The translations under genes and the position numbers were made by a program. Shown here piece by piece: positions 1 to 9,626 of a DNA stretch of 23,750 nt. A model generated the notes under the pieces. The model had not been told where the DNA came from. It searched no databases and was given only the letters and a program-made list of their open reading frames with translations. The DNA is from Lachnospiraceae bacterium UBA5902. GTDB lineage: Bacteria > Bacillota > Clostridia > Lachnospirales > Lachnospiraceae. The stretch lies in NCBI GenBank assembly GCA_002431865.1, contig DJEI01000015.1, forward strand, positions 4,452-28,201, in the 5' to 3' direction. Every line of letters begins with the position of its first letter. Within the stretch, counting starts at the first letter, position 1.

Positions 1-3000
1 ACTTCCTGGATCATGTAATCCTGTACAGCACGTACACCCTTGATCTTCAGGATATCATGCGGATTTACAGAACCCTCTGTCAGTTCATCACCAGCTTCAA
101 GTACCTGTCCATCCTGTACCTTCAAACGTGAGCCATAAGGAATGAGGTAAGCCTTTGCTTCGCCTGTCTCCTGATTTGTAATGACTACTTCACGCTTTCT
201 CTTTGTCTCACGGATCTCAACCACACCACCAAGCTCTGTGATGATTGCAAGTCCCTTTGGTTTTCTTGCCTCGAACAACTCCTCAACTCTAGGAAGACCC
301 TGTGTAATATCTCCACCGGCCACACCACCTGTATGGAATGTTCTCATTGTAAGCTGTGTACCAGGCTCACCGATTGACTGGGCAGCGATAATTCCGACTG
401 CCTCACCAACCTGAACTGCCTGTCCGGTTGCCATGTTCGAACCGTAACACTTCGAACATACACCAAGGTGTGAACGACATGTGAGAATTGTACGGATCTT
501 GATCTTCGCATCTCTTCTTGGTTCTGACTCGCCTTCGAGTGTGAATGGAACGCCATCCTTATCTACACCATTCTTCAAAACGTTCTCCGCACGCTTTGGA
601 GTAATCATATGATTTACCTTAACAAGCATGTTACCATCTTTATCGTAAATGCTTTCAGCCGCATATCGACCTGTGATACGATCCTTCAGGCTCTCGACTA
701 CTCGATCACCTTCCATAAATACCTCGACATACATACCCGGCTTTTCATCACGTTCTGCACTACAATCTACATCACGGATGATCAAATCCTGTGATACGTC
801 TACCAGACGACGTGTCAGATATCCGGAATCGGCTGTACGAAGGGCTGTATCAGAAAGACCCTTACGAGCACCGTGTGCAGAGATGAAGTACTCCAATACG
901 TCAAGGCCTTCACGGAAGTTTGACTTGATTGGGAGCTCGATGGTACGTCCTGATGTATCTGCCATCAGTCCACGCATACCGGCCAGCTGCTTGATCTGCT
1001 TATCACTACCACGGGCACCGGAGTCTGCCATCATGTAAATGTTGTTGTACTTGTCAAGACCATCCAACAGAGCCTTTGTCAGCTTGTCATCGGCATCCTG
1101 CCATGTCTTAACTACTGCGTGATAACGTTCTTCATCGGTCAGATATCCACGACCGAACAGCATATTCTCTTTATCTACGATTTCCTGTGCATGCTCCAGA
1201 ATATCCTTCTTGGATGCAGGTACTGTCATATCTGAAATAGATACTGAAATCGCACCTCTTGTTGAGTACTTATAACCCATTGCCTTGATATCGTCCAATA
1301 CCTCAGCGGTCTTTGTAACACCATGTGTATTGATGCACTTGTCAAGGATCTTCTTCAACTGCTTCTTATCTACATGGAAGTTGATTTCCGGCTCCAAAAC
1401 ATTTTCTGGCTTGCTACGATCTACAAATCCCAGATCCTGCGGAATGATCTCATTGAAGATCAGACGTCCCAGTGTACACTCAACGAATCCTGTATGCTTC
1501 TCACCATCTGGAGTCGTAACGGTACGGACAACTTCAATCTTCTGATGTAAAGTAATCTCTTTGTTCTCATATGCGAGCATTGCAAGGTTCTCGCTGCTGA
1601 ACTTCGGCTTCATGAAGTTTCTGACTGTTCCTACAATATTCTTGTAGAATGTCTCGGCCTTTGTCTTCTTTGCAACAACACGAACTCTGATATAATCATC
1701 TGCATCTAACTTGCCTGCATAACAATCTGTATGCAACTGCTCCAGATTGCCCTTCTCGTCGTCTGCAAGATATTCTTTCTTAATCTCTACATTTGCAGCT
1801 TTCTCGTCAGAAATACTTGCATAACGCTCCATAGTCAGATAGTAGATACCAAGTACCATATCCTGAGAAGGCACGGCTACCGGACCACCATCGGAAGGTT
1901 TCAGCAAGTTGTTTGGTGACAGAAGCAGGAATCTACACTCAGACTGTGCCTCTACGGAAAGTGGAAGGTGAACAGCCATCTGGTCTCCATCGAAGTCTGC
2001 GTTGAACGCGGTACATACCAGTGGATGAAGTTTGATTGCCTTACCTTCTACCAGGATTGGCTCAAATGCTTGAATACCAAGTCTGTGAAGTGTCGGGGCA
2101 CGGTTCAGCATAACAGGATGCTCTTTGATTACATCCTCCAGTACATCCCATACTTCCGGTTCCAAAGACTCAACCTTCTTCTTTGCTGCCTTTACGTTTG
2201 TAGCAATACCACGTGCTGTCAGTTCTTTCATTACGAAAGGCTTGAACAGCTCGATTGCCATTTCTTTCGGAAGTCCACACTGATAAATCTTCAGCTCAGG
2301 ACCAACTACGATAACGGAACGTCCGGAATAGTCAACACGCTTACCAAGAAGGTTCTGACGGAAACGTCCCTGCTTACCCTTTAACATATCAGAAAGAGAC
2401 TTCAATGCTCGGTTACCAGGACCAGTAACTGCACGTCCTCTTCTACCATTATCAATCAATGCATCAACGGCTTCCTGCAGCATACGCTTCTCGTTACGAA
2501 CGATGATGTCAGGTGCCTTCAGATCCAACAGTCTCTTCAAACGGTTGTTACGGTTGATGATTCGACGATACAGATCATTCAGATCGGAAGTTGCGAATCT
2601 ACCACCATCCAACTGTACCATTGGACGGATATCTGGTGGGATAACTGGAATTGCATCCAGAATCATCCACTCAGGCTTATTGTGTGAGTTACGGAATGCT
2701 TCTACAACCTCCAGACGCTTAATGACACGTGCACGCTTCTGTCCAGTTGCTGTCTGCAGCTCCTCTGTCAAAGTCTCAGCCTCTTTGTCCAGATCAACTG
2801 CCTGAAGAAGTTCCTTGATTGCCTCAGCGCCCATTCCTACACGGAATTTTCCGCCGAAATCCTCTTCTGCCTTTCTGTATTCTGCCTCAGAGAGCACCTG
2901 TCTGTATTCCAGATTGGTCTCTCCCGGATCAATTACAATGTAAGATGCAAAGTAAAGCACCTTCTCCAAAAGCTTTGGAGAAATGTCAAGCATCAATCCG

Positions 3001-3368
3001 ATACGGCTTGGGATACCCTTGAAGTACCAGATATGTGACACTGGTGCAGCAAGCTCGATATGTCCCATACGCTCACGACGTACAGAAGCTTTTGTAACCT
3101 CTACACCACAACGGTCACAGACAACACCCTTAAAACGAATCTTCTTGTACTTACCACAATGACATTCCCAGTCCTTGCTTGGTCCAAAGATTCTCTCACA
3201 GAAAAGGCCATCTTTTTCCGGCTTCAAAGTTCTATAATTGATTGTCTCTGGCTTTGTAACTTCTCCATGAGACCATTCTCTTATCTTTTCAGGAGATGCA
3301 AGTCCAATTCTGATGGCATCAAAATTTATAGGCTGCTCTTGATTTTTCTCGTTATTCATCGCTAACAT
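1..3368 (-). CDS. rpoC: RNA polymerase subunit beta' (N-terminal 1122 codons, cut by window edge)
   Basis: Beta' is the large catalytic subunit of RNA polymerase. The start ATG at 3368 has AGGAGA 10 nt upstream (3379-3384). An in-frame ATG at 3359 is possible, but its spacing of 19 nt is too long. The N-terminal zinc ribbon has C69, C71, C84 and C87. The catalytic magnesium loop NADFDGD spans residues 456-462 (about 1983-2003), with all three Asp present. Further on come the bridge-helix region ([11 protein letters not shown], near 800-840), the second zinc cluster [11 protein letters not shown] (near 450-480) and the trigger-loop region [16 protein letters not shown] (near 330-390). The frame is open to base 1 (ending ...VQDYMIQEV), so the C-terminus lies outside the window. 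It starts 19 nt after the rpoB stop and is probably co-transcribed with it. Confidence 0.98.
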   Translation of the reverse strand, partial: MLAMNNEKNQEQPINFDAIRIGLASPEKIREWSHGEVTKPETINYRTLKPEKDGLFCERIFGPSKDWECHCGKYKKIRFKGVVCDRCGVEVTKASVRRERMGHIELAAPVSHIWYFKGIPSRIGLMLDISPKLLEKVLYFASYIVIDPGETNLEYRQVLSEAEYRKAEEDFGGKFRVGMGAEAIKELLQAVDLDKEAETLTEELQTATGQKRARVIKRLEVVEAFRNSHNKPEWMILDAIPVIPPDIRPMVQLDGGRFATSDLNDLYRRIINRNNRLKRLLDLKAPDIIVRNEKRMLQEAVDALIDNGRRGRAVTGPGNRALKSLSDMLKGKQGRFRQNLLGKRVDYSGRSVIVVGPELKIYQCGLPKEMAIELFKPFVMKELTARGIATNVKAAKKKVESLEPEVWDVLEDVIKEHPVMLNRAPTLHRLGIQAFEPILVEGKAIKLHPLVCTAFNADFDGDQMAVHLPLSVEAQSECRFLLLSPNNLLKPSDGGPVAVPSQDMVLGIYYLTMERYASISDEKAANVEIKKEYLADDEKGNLEQLHTDCYAGKLDADDYIRVRVVAKKTKAETFYKNIVGTVRNFMKPKFSSENLAMLAYENKEITLHQKIEVVRTVTTPDGEKHTGFVECTLGRLIFNEIIPQDLGFVDRSKPENVLEPEINFHVDKKQLKKILDKCINTHGVTKTAEVLDDIKAMGYKYSTRGAISVSISDMTVPASKKDILEHAQEIVDKENMLFGRGYLTDEERYHAVVKTWQDADDKLTKALLDGLDKYNNIYMMADSGARGSDKQIKQLAGMRGLMADTSGRTIELPIKSNFREGLDVLEYFISAHGARKGLSDTALRTADSGYLTRRLVDVSQDLIIRDVDCSAERDEKPGMYVEVFMEGDRVVESLKDRITGRYAAESIYDKDGNMLVKVNHMITPKRAENVLKNGVDKDGVPFTLEGESEPRRDAKIKIRTILTCRSHLGVCSKCYGSNMATGQAVQVGEAVGIIAAQSIGEPGTQLTMRTFHTGGVAGGDITQGLPRVEELFEARKPKGLAIITELGGVVEIRETKRKREVVITNQETGEAKAYLIPYGSRLKVQDGQVLEAGDELTEGSVNPHDILKIKGVRAVQDYMIQE

Positions 3369-3378
3369 CTCTTACAAA

Positions 3379-3384
3379 TCTCCT
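3379..3384 (-). promoter_or_regulatory. Shine-Dalgarno site deciding the rpoC start
   Basis: On the minus strand AGGAGA lies 10 nt before ATG 3368 and 19 nt before the alternative ATG 3359, so the upstream start (MLAMNNEK) is preferred. The site follows the rpoB stop codon directly. Confidence 0.7.
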
Positions 3385-3387
3385 TCC

Positions 3388-6300
3388 TTAAAATTCATCA
3401 TCATCGAAATTACCGCCGAAATCTTCATCCAGATAATCATCATTCAAAGACTCCAATTCGTTATCTTCGTTAATTCCGCTGTATCCGTTCTCTCCAAGAT
3501 CCTCGTTGAAGTCATCCAAATCCTCGCCCATGTACTTCTTCACGTTCTCATTTCCGGTATCCATAGACTCTCCGAGTTCTACTTCTTCGCCGTTCTCATC
3601 GAGAACTCCAACATCCAGACCAAGTGACTGGAACTCCTTAAGCAATACCTTGAAGGATTCTGGAATACCAGGAGCTGGGATATTTTCGCCCTTGATGATT
3701 GCTTCGTAAGTCTTCAGACGTCCTGTTACATCATCGGACTTCACAGTCAGAATCTCCTGCAATGTATGAGATGCACCGTAAGCCTCAAGAGCCCAAACCT
3801 CCATCTCACCAAAACGCTGTCCACCAAACTGTGCCTTACCACCAAGTGGCTGCTGTGTAACCATTCCATAAGGACCTGTAGAACGTGCATGAATCTTATC
3901 ATCAACCAGATGATGCAGCTTCAGGTAATGCATGAATCCGATTGTAACTGGTGAATCAAATTCCTCACCGGTTCTACCATCACGTACCTTTACCTTACCT
4001 GTACGGTTGATTGGAACACCTTTCCACTCTTCACGGTGGTCGCGATGCTCATACAGATAATCCATAACTTCCTTCTCTGTATCATCCTTATATTTCTCAT
4101 AGAATGTCTCCCAATCGGAGTTTGCATAATCGTTTGCCATCTCCAGAGCATCCATGATATCATGCTCGTTTGCGCCATCGAAGACTGGTGTAGATACATT
4201 AAAGCCAAGTACCTTTGCAGCAAGGCTCAAGTGAATCTCAAGCACCTGTCCGATATTCATACGGGAAGGTACGCCCAATGGATTCAACACGATATCGAGT
4301 GGACGACCATTTGGCAGGAACGGCATATCCTCAACCGGGAGAATACGCGAGATAACACCCTTGTTACCATGACGACCAGCCATCTTATCACCAACGGAGA
4401 TCTTTCTCTTCTGTGCAATGTATACACGAACGGACTTGTTTACTCCTGGTGGCAGTTCATCACCATTTTCTCTTGTGAAGATCTTTGTATCCATAACAAC
4501 ACCGTAAGCACCATGTGGCACCTTGAGTGATGTATCTCTTGTCTCTTTTGCCTTCTCACCGAAGATTGCACGGAGCAGTCTCTCCTCGGCTGTTGCCTCA
4601 GTCTCTCCCTTTGGAGTTACCTTACCAACTAAGATATCACCGGCACGAACCTCAGCACCGATACGGATAACACCATTCTCGTCCAGATCCTTCAGGGCAT
4701 TGTCACCGTTTCCGGAAACTTCCTTTGTGATCTCTTCTGGTCCGAGCTTTGTATCTCTTGCTTCTGTCTCATACTCTTCAATATGAACAGATGTATAAAC
4801 GTCTTCCTTTACCAGTCTCTCACTCAGAAGAACAGCATCCTCATAGTTGTAACCTTCCCATGTCATGAATCCGATCAATGGGTTCTTACCAAGTGCGATC
4901 TCACCGTTTGATGTAGATGCACCATCTGCGATTACCATTCCCTTTGTTACACGGTCACCCTTCTTTACGATTGGGCGCTGGTTCATACAGTTCCCCTGGT
5001 TGCTTCGGGCGAACTTGATTACATGATACTCATCCAATGTACCATCATCGCACTTGACAATGATCTTCTCGCTGGATGACATCTCAACAACACCGTCATG
5101 CTTTGCAACAATACATACACCAGAGTCAACGGCTGCCTTTGCCTCCATACCTGTTCCGACAACCGGAGCTTCTGTACGAAGAAGAGGCACTGCCTGACGC
5201 TGCATGTTTGATCCCATGAGGGCACGGTTTGCATCATCGTTCTCCAGGAAAGGAATCATGGATGTAGCAACAGAGAATACCATCTTTGGTGATACGTCCA
5301 TCAAGTCAACATTTGCCTTCGGGAACTCGGATGTCTCTTCTCTGAAACGGCCAGATACGTTGTTCTTCTTGAAGTGGCCTTCCTCATCCAATGGCTCATT
5401 CGCCTGTGCAACAATATAATTATCCTCTTCGTCCGCTGTCAGATATACAACTTCATCTGTGACAACCGGATTGACAGGATCTGACTTATCCAATTTTCTG
5501 TATGGTGCCTCAACGAAACCATACTCATTGATTCTTGCATACGTAGCAAGTGAATTGATCAGACCGATATTCGGACCTTCAGGTGTCTCGATCGGACACA
5601 TTCTACCATAATGTGTGTAGTGTACATCTCGAACCTCAAATCCGGCACGATCTCTTGACAAACCACCCGGACCAAGGGCTGACAGACGTCTCTTATGTGT
5701 CAGCTCAGAAAGCGGGTTGTTCTGATCCATGAACTGTGACAACTGGGAGCTTCCGAAGAACTCCTTTACTGCTGCTGTAACAGGCTTGATGTTGATCAGA
5801 GACTGCGGGGTAACAGTATCCTTATCCTGTGTTGTCATTCGCTCACGAACCACTCTCTCCATACGGGAAAGACCGATTCTATACTGATTCTGGAGCAATT
5901 CACCAACTGCACGGATACGACGGTTGCCCAAGTGGTCGATATCATCGTCGTTACCGATACCATACTCCAGATGAATGTTATAGTTAATGGAAGCAATGAT
6001 ATCTTCCTTTGTAATATGCTTCGGTACAAGTTCACTTACATTTGCTTCGATGGCCGCCTTTAACTCGTTCTCATCATCGTACTCCTGTAAGAGCTTCTCT
6101 AATACCGGATAATAAACTGCTTCATGTATGCCAACTTCCTTCGGATCGAAACCTACATATTCGGAAAGGTCTACCATCAGGTTTGACAGAACCTTTACAT
6201 TCTTCTCTTCTGTCTGAATGTACACAAAAGGAACTGCTGCGTTCTGGATTGCAGTTGCATCCTCTCTTGTAAGAGTAGTGCCTGCTGCAAACAAAACTTC

Positions 6301-7212
6301 ACCAGTACTTGGATCAATGACATCCTCTGCCAAAACATGACCTGCAATACGATTCTTTAATGCAAGCTTCTTATTATACTTATAACGGCCAACCTTCGCC
6401 AGGTCATATCTTCTTGCATCGAAGAACATACCCATGAAGAGATTTGTCGCATTTTCTACTTCCTCGGGCTCGCCCGGACGAAGTCTCTTATAAAGCTCGA
6501 TGACACCTGTCTCAAAACTGTTTGAAACATCCTTCTCCAAGCTCGCCATAATCTTTGGCTCCTCACCAAACAGATCAATGATCTCCTGGTTTGTTCCAAA
6601 GCCAAGTGCACGAATCAAAACTGTGATTGGCACCTTTCTATTTCTATCAACATGTACGTAAAATACATCATTGGAATCCGTCTCATACTCCAGCCATGCA
6701 CCACGGTTTGGAATCACAGTGGATGAGTACAAGGTCTTACCAAATTTATCGTGATCGATTGCATAGTAGATACCAGGAGAACGAACCAACTGGCTGACGA
6801 TAACCCGCTCTGCACCATTGATTACGAATGTACCTGTCTCTGTCATAAGTGGAAGATCACCCATGAAGATATCATGCTGTGCAATTTCACCTGTCTCTTC
6901 ATTACGAAGATGCACATTGACCTTGATTGGAGCTGCATAAGTTGCATCACGTTCCTTGCATTCTTCGATAGAATACTTGATGTCTTCCTTACACAACTGA
7001 TAATCAACCAGTTCCAAACTCAAATTGCCTGTGTAATCGACGATTGGAGAAATATCCTTAAAAACTTCTCTCAAACCTTCGTCAAGGAACCACTGATATG
7101 AATTCTTCTGCACTTCGATGAGGTTTGGCATGTCCAAAACTCTCTTCTCAGTTGAAAAACTCATTCGCATACCTCTTCCCGATTTCACAGGACGCATTCT
7201 GTACTTTTTCAT
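3388..7212 (-). CDS. rpoB: RNA polymerase subunit beta
   Basis: Beta forms half of the RNA polymerase active cleft and binds rifampicin. The 1274-residue protein starts [20 protein letters not shown] and is collinear with bacterial RpoB. The rifampicin region begins [17 protein letters not shown] (about residues 487-503). The positions equivalent to E. coli Q513, D516, H526 and S531 are all wild type, so no target-site resistance is predicted. The [17 protein letters not shown] and [13 protein letters not shown] blocks are intact. The C-terminal 50 residues or so are strongly acidic and end in DDDEF. A GTG at 7224 is also in frame, but it lies within the AAGGGGTG ribosome site, so ATG 7212 is preferred. 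The gene has its own promoter, separate from rplJL, and is followed closely by rpoC. Confidence 0.97.
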   Translation of the reverse strand: MKKYRMRPVKSGRGMRMSFSTEKRVLDMPNLIEVQKNSYQWFLDEGLREVFKDISPIVDYTGNLSLELVDYQLCKEDIKYSIEECKERDATYAAPIKVNVHLRNEETGEIAQHDIFMGDLPLMTETGTFVINGAERVIVSQLVRSPGIYYAIDHDKFGKTLYSSTVIPNRGAWLEYETDSNDVFYVHVDRNRKVPITVLIRALGFGTNQEIIDLFGEEPKIMASLEKDVSNSFETGVIELYKRLRPGEPEEVENATNLFMGMFFDARRYDLAKVGRYKYNKKLALKNRIAGHVLAEDVIDPSTGEVLFAAGTTLTREDATAIQNAAVPFVYIQTEEKNVKVLSNLMVDLSEYVGFDPKEVGIHEAVYYPVLEKLLQEYDDENELKAAIEANVSELVPKHITKEDIIASINYNIHLEYGIGNDDDIDHLGNRRIRAVGELLQNQYRIGLSRMERVVRERMTTQDKDTVTPQSLINIKPVTAAVKEFFGSSQLSQFMDQNNPLSELTHKRRLSALGPGGLSRDRAGFEVRDVHYTHYGRMCPIETPEGPNIGLINSLATYARINEYGFVEAPYRKLDKSDPVNPVVTDEVVYLTADEEDNYIVAQANEPLDEEGHFKKNNVSGRFREETSEFPKANVDLMDVSPKMVFSVATSMIPFLENDDANRALMGSNMQRQAVPLLRTEAPVVGTGMEAKAAVDSGVCIVAKHDGVVEMSSSEKIIVKCDDGTLDEYHVIKFARSNQGNCMNQRPIVKKGDRVTKGMVIADGASTSNGEIALGKNPLIGFMTWEGYNYEDAVLLSERLVKEDVYTSVHIEEYETEARDTKLGPEEITKEVSGNGDNALKDLDENGVIRIGAEVRAGDILVGKVTPKGETEATAEERLLRAIFGEKAKETRDTSLKVPHGAYGVVMDTKIFTRENGDELPPGVNKSVRVYIAQKRKISVGDKMAGRHGNKGVISRILPVEDMPFLPNGRPLDIVLNPLGVPSRMNIGQVLEIHLSLAAKVLGFNVSTPVFDGANEHDIMDALEMANDYANSDWETFYEKYKDDTEKEVMDYLYEHRDHREEWKGVPINRTGKVKVRDGRTGEEFDSPVTIGFMHYLKLHHLVDDKIHARSTGPYGMVTQQPLGGKAQFGGQRFGEMEVWALEAYGASHTLQEILTVKSDDVTGRLKTYEAIIKGENIPAPGIPESFKVLLKEFQSLGLDVGVLDENGEEVELGESMDTGNENVKKYMGEDLDDFNEDLGENGYSGINEDNELESLNDDYLDEDFGGNFDDDEF

Positions 7213-7298
7213 CGACGCATTCACCCCTTGAATTTATTTGGTTTTTTCTTTACTATCCGAATTTATAGCACACATATCCATAGTAATGACATTTTACT

Positions 7299-7327
7299 AT
7301 ACTATCATGGTTGGAAATTTGTGTCAA
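7299..7327 (-). promoter_or_regulatory. sigma-A promoter of rpoBC
   Basis: On the minus strand a perfect -35 TTGACA (7322-7327) is followed by a 17-bp spacer and -10 TAGTAT (7299-7304), preceded by TGA as a weak extended -10. Transcription would start near 7291, giving an AT-rich leader of about 80 nt before ATG 7212. It lies downstream of the rplL terminator, so rpoBC can be transcribed independently of rplJL. Confidence 0.85.
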
Positions 7328-7389
7328 CACACTTTTGAAAAAAATTGCAGAAAAACAAAAAAAAGATTTCTTTGTACCATTTCTTAGAT

Positions 7390-7421
7390 AAAAAATCCGG
7401 CTTGGCATCTGCCAAACCGGA
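7390..7421 (-). terminator. Rho-independent terminator after rplL
   Basis: On the minus strand an 11-bp stem with one G-U pair (TCCGGTTTGGC / GCCAAGCCGGA) and AGAT loop is followed directly by six T. It begins 21 nt after the rplL stop and ends about 60 bp before the rpoB -35. It may be a full or partial terminator, which would set the ratio of ribosomal protein to polymerase expression. Confidence 0.9.
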
Positions 7422-7442
7422 CATTTATTGTTTACGTTAAAA

Positions 7443-7811
7443 TTACTTAAGAGTAACCTTAGCGCCTTCAGCCTCAAGCTTCTCCTTGATCTCGTTAGCC
7501 TCTTCCTTAGAAGCACCTTCCTTAAGAACCTTAGGAGCGCCATCAACAACGTCCTTAGCTTCCTTAAGTCCAAGACCTGTACAGTCACGAACAACCTTGA
7601 TAACCTTAACCTTGTTAGGACCTACTTCTGTAAGCTCTACATCGAAAGAATCCTTCTCCTCAGCTGCGCCAGCACCGTCTCCGCCTGCTGCTGCAACTAC
7701 AACACCTGCTGCAGCAGATACGCCGAACTCTTCCTCACATGCCTTTACAAGGTCATTTAACTCTAATACTGATAAACCTTTGATAACTTCAATAATTTCC
7801 TGAGTTGTCAT
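7443..7811 (-). CDS. rplL: Ribosomal protein bL12 (L7/L12)
   Basis: bL12 is the multicopy stalk protein of the 50S subunit that recruits translational GTPases. The 122-residue length is typical. The N-terminal dimerisation and L10-binding helices (about 1-32, [20 protein letters not shown]) lead into an Ala/Gly hinge (about 34-50) and the C-terminal factor-binding domain (about 53-122, with [20 protein letters not shown]). GGAGG lies 9-10 nt before the ATG. It follows rplJ by about 60 nt and shares its promoter and L10 leader; a strong terminator follows. Confidence 0.98.
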   Translation of the reverse strand: MTTQEIIEVIKGLSVLELNDLVKACEEEFGVSAAAGVVVAAAGGDGAGAAEEKDSFDVELTEVGPNKVKVIKVVRDCTGLGLKEAKDVVDGAPKVLKEGASKEEANEIKEKLEAEGAKVTLK

Positions 7812-7873
7812 AATAATAATCCTCCATTATAAATTTAAATTTGTTTTGTAATTTCCAATCTCAATAATTCCAA

Positions 7874-8362
7874 TTAAGCTTCCTTGCTCTCAGCAATCTG
7901 CTTAATAACACGGGCAAAGTTTGTAATTGGTGACTGGATGCTTCCAAGGAACTTAGAGATAAGTTCGTCTCTGGAAGGAATTGTAGCGATTGTCTTAATG
8001 CCTTCTGTGTCGTAGTGAGTACCCTCAACAACACCGCTCTTAAGCTCAAGCGCCGGGTTCGCCTTAGCGAAATTAGCTGCCAATCTTGCAGGAGCTGTTG
8101 CATCTGTCTTAGAGATAACAACGGCTGTAGGTCCTTCGAGCTCGTCCTTCAAAGACTCGAACTCTGTACCAGCAATAGCAAGCTTTACCATGGTATTCTT
8201 GTATACCTTGTAAATGACATCTGCCTCTCTCATTGACTTACGAAGCTGTGTATCCTGATCAACTGTAAGTCCACGGTAATCAACCAATACTACTGACTTA
8301 GCGTCCTTAATATTCTCTTTGATTTCCTCAACGACAGGCTGTTTTAACTCGATCTTAGCCAA
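7874..8362 (-). CDS. rplJ: Ribosomal protein uL10
   Basis: uL10 anchors the bL12 dimers on the 50S stalk base and, as the L10-L12 complex, binds its own mRNA leader to repress the operon. The protein has 162 residues, beginning (M)AKIELKQPVVEEIKENI, with the family block VVLVDYRGLTVDQDTQLRK and a C-terminal helical tail that binds L12. I chose a TTG start at 8362: a near-perfect AAGGAGGTG sits 7 nt upstream. The frame is also open to 8419, but that extension (MGVFLLSAVSV...) would read through the leader RNA and resembles no L10. Translation from TTG may moderate output, although this is inference. Confidence 0.95.
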   Translation of the reverse strand: MAKIELKQPVVEEIKENIKDAKSVVLVDYRGLTVDQDTQLRKSMREADVIYKVYKNTMVKLAIAGTEFESLKDELEGPTAVVISKTDATAPARLAANFAKANPALELKSGVVEGTHYDTEGIKTIATIPSRDELISKFLGSIQSPITNFARVIKQIAESKEA

Positions 8363-8369
8363 AGTCTTG

Positions 8370-8378
8370 CACCTCCTT
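8370..8378 (-). promoter_or_regulatory. Shine-Dalgarno AAGGAGGTG fixing the TTG start of rplJ
   Basis: The nine bases match the anti-SD almost completely and lie 7 nt before TTG 8362. No ATG or GTG is positioned to use it, so the start codon is TTG. Confidence 0.85.
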
Positions 8379-8401
8379 ATAATATTAACGGAAACTGCAC
8401 T

Positions 8402-8436
8402 TAAAAGAAAAACTCCCACACCGCAGTATGAGAGTT
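8402..8436 (-). terminator. Attenuator-type terminator at the end of the L10 leader
   Basis: On the minus strand ACTCTCATAC / GTGTGGGAGT form a 10-bp stem (two G-U pairs) with a TGCG loop followed by five T, then CTTTT. It sits between the L10-binding leader and the rplJ ribosome site, the position used for attenuation in Firmicute L10 leaders. Confidence 0.8.
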
Positions 8437-8516
8437 AAAATTCGTTCATCACGATTCTTCCTCGGTAGGCGTTTTCCTGCTTATGCCTTGTGGCACCTAC
8501 TGTCTACGGCAGTTCA
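8404..8516 (-). ncRNA. L10 leader (ribosomal protein autoregulatory RNA)
   Basis: The minus-strand sequence matches the Firmicute rplJL leader: GAACTGCCGTAGACAGTAGG, then a segment ending GCCTACCGAGGAAG, in which the TAGGTGCC and GCCTACC parts can pair. It starts just after the rplJ promoter and ends in the attenuator stem. In known systems the L10-(L12)4 complex binds here and reduces rplJL expression. I recognised it by sequence; no covariance model was run. Confidence 0.88.
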
Positions 8517-8525
8517 TCGTTTGTC

Positions 8526-8554
8526 AATATAACATGGATTTGTTTTGTTGTCAA
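8526..8554 (-). promoter_or_regulatory. sigma-A promoter of rplJL
   Basis: On the minus strand a perfect TTGACA (8549-8554), a 17-bp spacer and TATATT (8526-8531) preceded by TGT form an extended -10. The predicted start near 8518 begins the L10 leader. There is no rplK-rplA upstream; the preceding gene is an amidase, so rplJL starts its own unit. Confidence 0.9.
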
Positions 8555-8624
8555 TACTCTATTTAATATTTTGTGTAAATTTTTGTTTCTATCAGTTGTA
8601 TGTCTTCTTTCATATATTTTTATG

Positions 8625-9563
8625 TTATGCACGCACAATCAATGTATCGTATCCGCGGTCGCGCAATTCCCGCTGCGCAATAAGCGCATCTTCAATCGAA
8701 TCATAATTTCCGACTCGCGCCTGATACAATCCGTCGTCCTCATATACCATTGCATCGTACCCTGCATTGATAAACCTGTTTGCCTGATATGACGCAGTTC
8801 CAAACGTCCGGTAAATTCCAACCAGAATCTGATAACCGGTTGGTTCCTGTAGTATTGGTTCCTGCGATGTTTCTTCCGCAAATACCGGAACCGTCCGGGA
8901 TATTCCATAATATTCATTTACCATCTGCGTACCGGATGCATCTGTCTGATTGAAGTCCTTTTCCTCCGATGCAGGTGCACTTACCTGTACCGTTTTGCTT
9001 CGCACATCTCCCTGTGCCACTGTATATCCCGCATCCCGGATTGTCTCATCAATGCCGCGCGCGATCGCCTCTGCCGTCTCAGAGAATTTCGTATCGAAAA
9101 GATTGTTGTCCACATCGCTGTTGATAAATCCAGCTTCTACCAAAATTGCCGGCATTCTCGTCCGCCGGAGTACCGCAAGATCCGGCCGCTCCACCACGTT
9201 GATATTCCGGTAACCGACCTGTTCCAATTCTTTGTTCACATTTTCCGCCATCGTTGCCTTGAGTCCGGCGTTGTTATAGATCAGTGTCTGCACGCCCTTG
9301 TACTGATTCGGTGTCGGAGATGAATTCCGGTGAATCGATACAAAGAAATCTGCACCGCTCTCATTGCCGATCCGCGCCTTCTGCACTGGAGAATCATAGA
9401 CATCGTCCGTCCGTGTGTAGACAACATCGTATCCCTGTGCCTCCAATATCTCGCCGACCGCAAGCGCAAGTGCCAGCGTATCGTCCTTCTCTCTTCTTCC
9501 ATTATACGTAGCGCCGGCATCATATCCGCCATGTCCAGCGTCGATCACGATTTTCACTGCCAT
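8625..9563 (-). CDS. N-acetylmuramoyl-L-alanine amidase with SPOR domain, CwlC-like
   Basis: Predicted zinc amidase (Amidase_3) that cuts the bond between muramic acid and the stem peptide. The protein has 312 residues. Zinc ligands are H11 (DAGHGG), E25 (GRREKDD) and H78 (FVSIHRNSS); the catalytic Glu is E143 (ILVEAGF). A linker of about 185-240 leads to a C-terminal SPOR domain (about 241-312), which binds denuded glycan. There is no signal peptide: the catalytic domain begins at residue 3. This architecture without export signal is that of B. subtilis CwlC, which lyses the mother-cell wall late in sporulation, so the same role is inferred. I chose ATG 9563 because GAGG lies 8 nt upstream; a TTG at 9578 would add only MRGFF. 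The ribosome site is inside a terminator hairpin (see findings). Confidence 0.9.
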   Translation of the reverse strand: MAVKIVIDAGHGGYDAGATYNGRREKDDTLALALAVGEILEAQGYDVVYTRTDDVYDSPVQKARIGNESGADFFVSIHRNSSPTPNQYKGVQTLIYNNAGLKATMAENVNKELEQVGYRNINVVERPDLAVLRRTRMPAILVEAGFINSDVDNNLFDTKFSETAEAIARGIDETIRDAGYTVAQGDVRSKTVQVSAPASEEKDFNQTDASGTQMVNEYYGISRTVPVFAEETSQEPILQEPTGYQILVGIYRTFGTASYQANRFINAGYDAMVYEDDGLYQARVGNYDSIEDALIAQRELRDRGYDTLIVRA

Positions 9564-9614
9564 AAAAAAGCCTCGCAAACATACACTTTCTGTATAGTTT
9601 ATGCGAGACTTTTT
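9564..9614 (-). terminator. Bidirectional terminator hairpin between amylase and amidase
   Basis: On the minus strand GTCTCGC (9603-9609) pairs with GCGAGGC (9570-9576), extended by an A/T-rich inner stem around a short loop near 9585-9591. Six T (9564-9569) follow and run straight into the amidase ATG. On the plus strand the same stem is followed by five T. It should end transcripts from the amylase gene. Confidence 0.85.
9572..9575 (-). promoter_or_regulatory. Amidase Shine-Dalgarno inside the terminator 3' arm
   Basis: GAGG lies 8 nt before ATG 9563 and is the only ribosome site available. It is part of GCGAGGC, the 3' arm of the terminator stem, so it is masked in any transcript that contains the whole hairpin. 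Confidence 0.65.
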
Positions 9615-9621
9615 ATTTGTT
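9595..9621 (-). promoter_or_regulatory. Possible sigma-K promoter for the amidase
   Basis: On the minus strand CATAAACTA (9595-9603) fits the sigma-K -10 pattern CATAnnnTA exactly. AACA (9618-9621) fits the -35 pattern mACm, with 14 nt between them, which is short for this class. A start near 9588 would fall in the hairpin loop. It is supported by the CwlC-like product but is short enough to be chance. Confidence 0.35.
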
Positions 9622-9626
9622 GATGA

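Noticed and set aside
5655..5760. Rifampicin-resistance changes in rpoB
   Set aside because: All main resistance positions in the translated region have the wild-type residue.
7225..7282. 15-codon upstream ORF in the rpoB leader
   Set aside because: No ribosome site before its ATG and no sign of attenuation structure.
8363..8419. N-terminal extension of L10
   Set aside because: It would translate the leader and attenuator; the ribosome site clearly points to TTG 8362.
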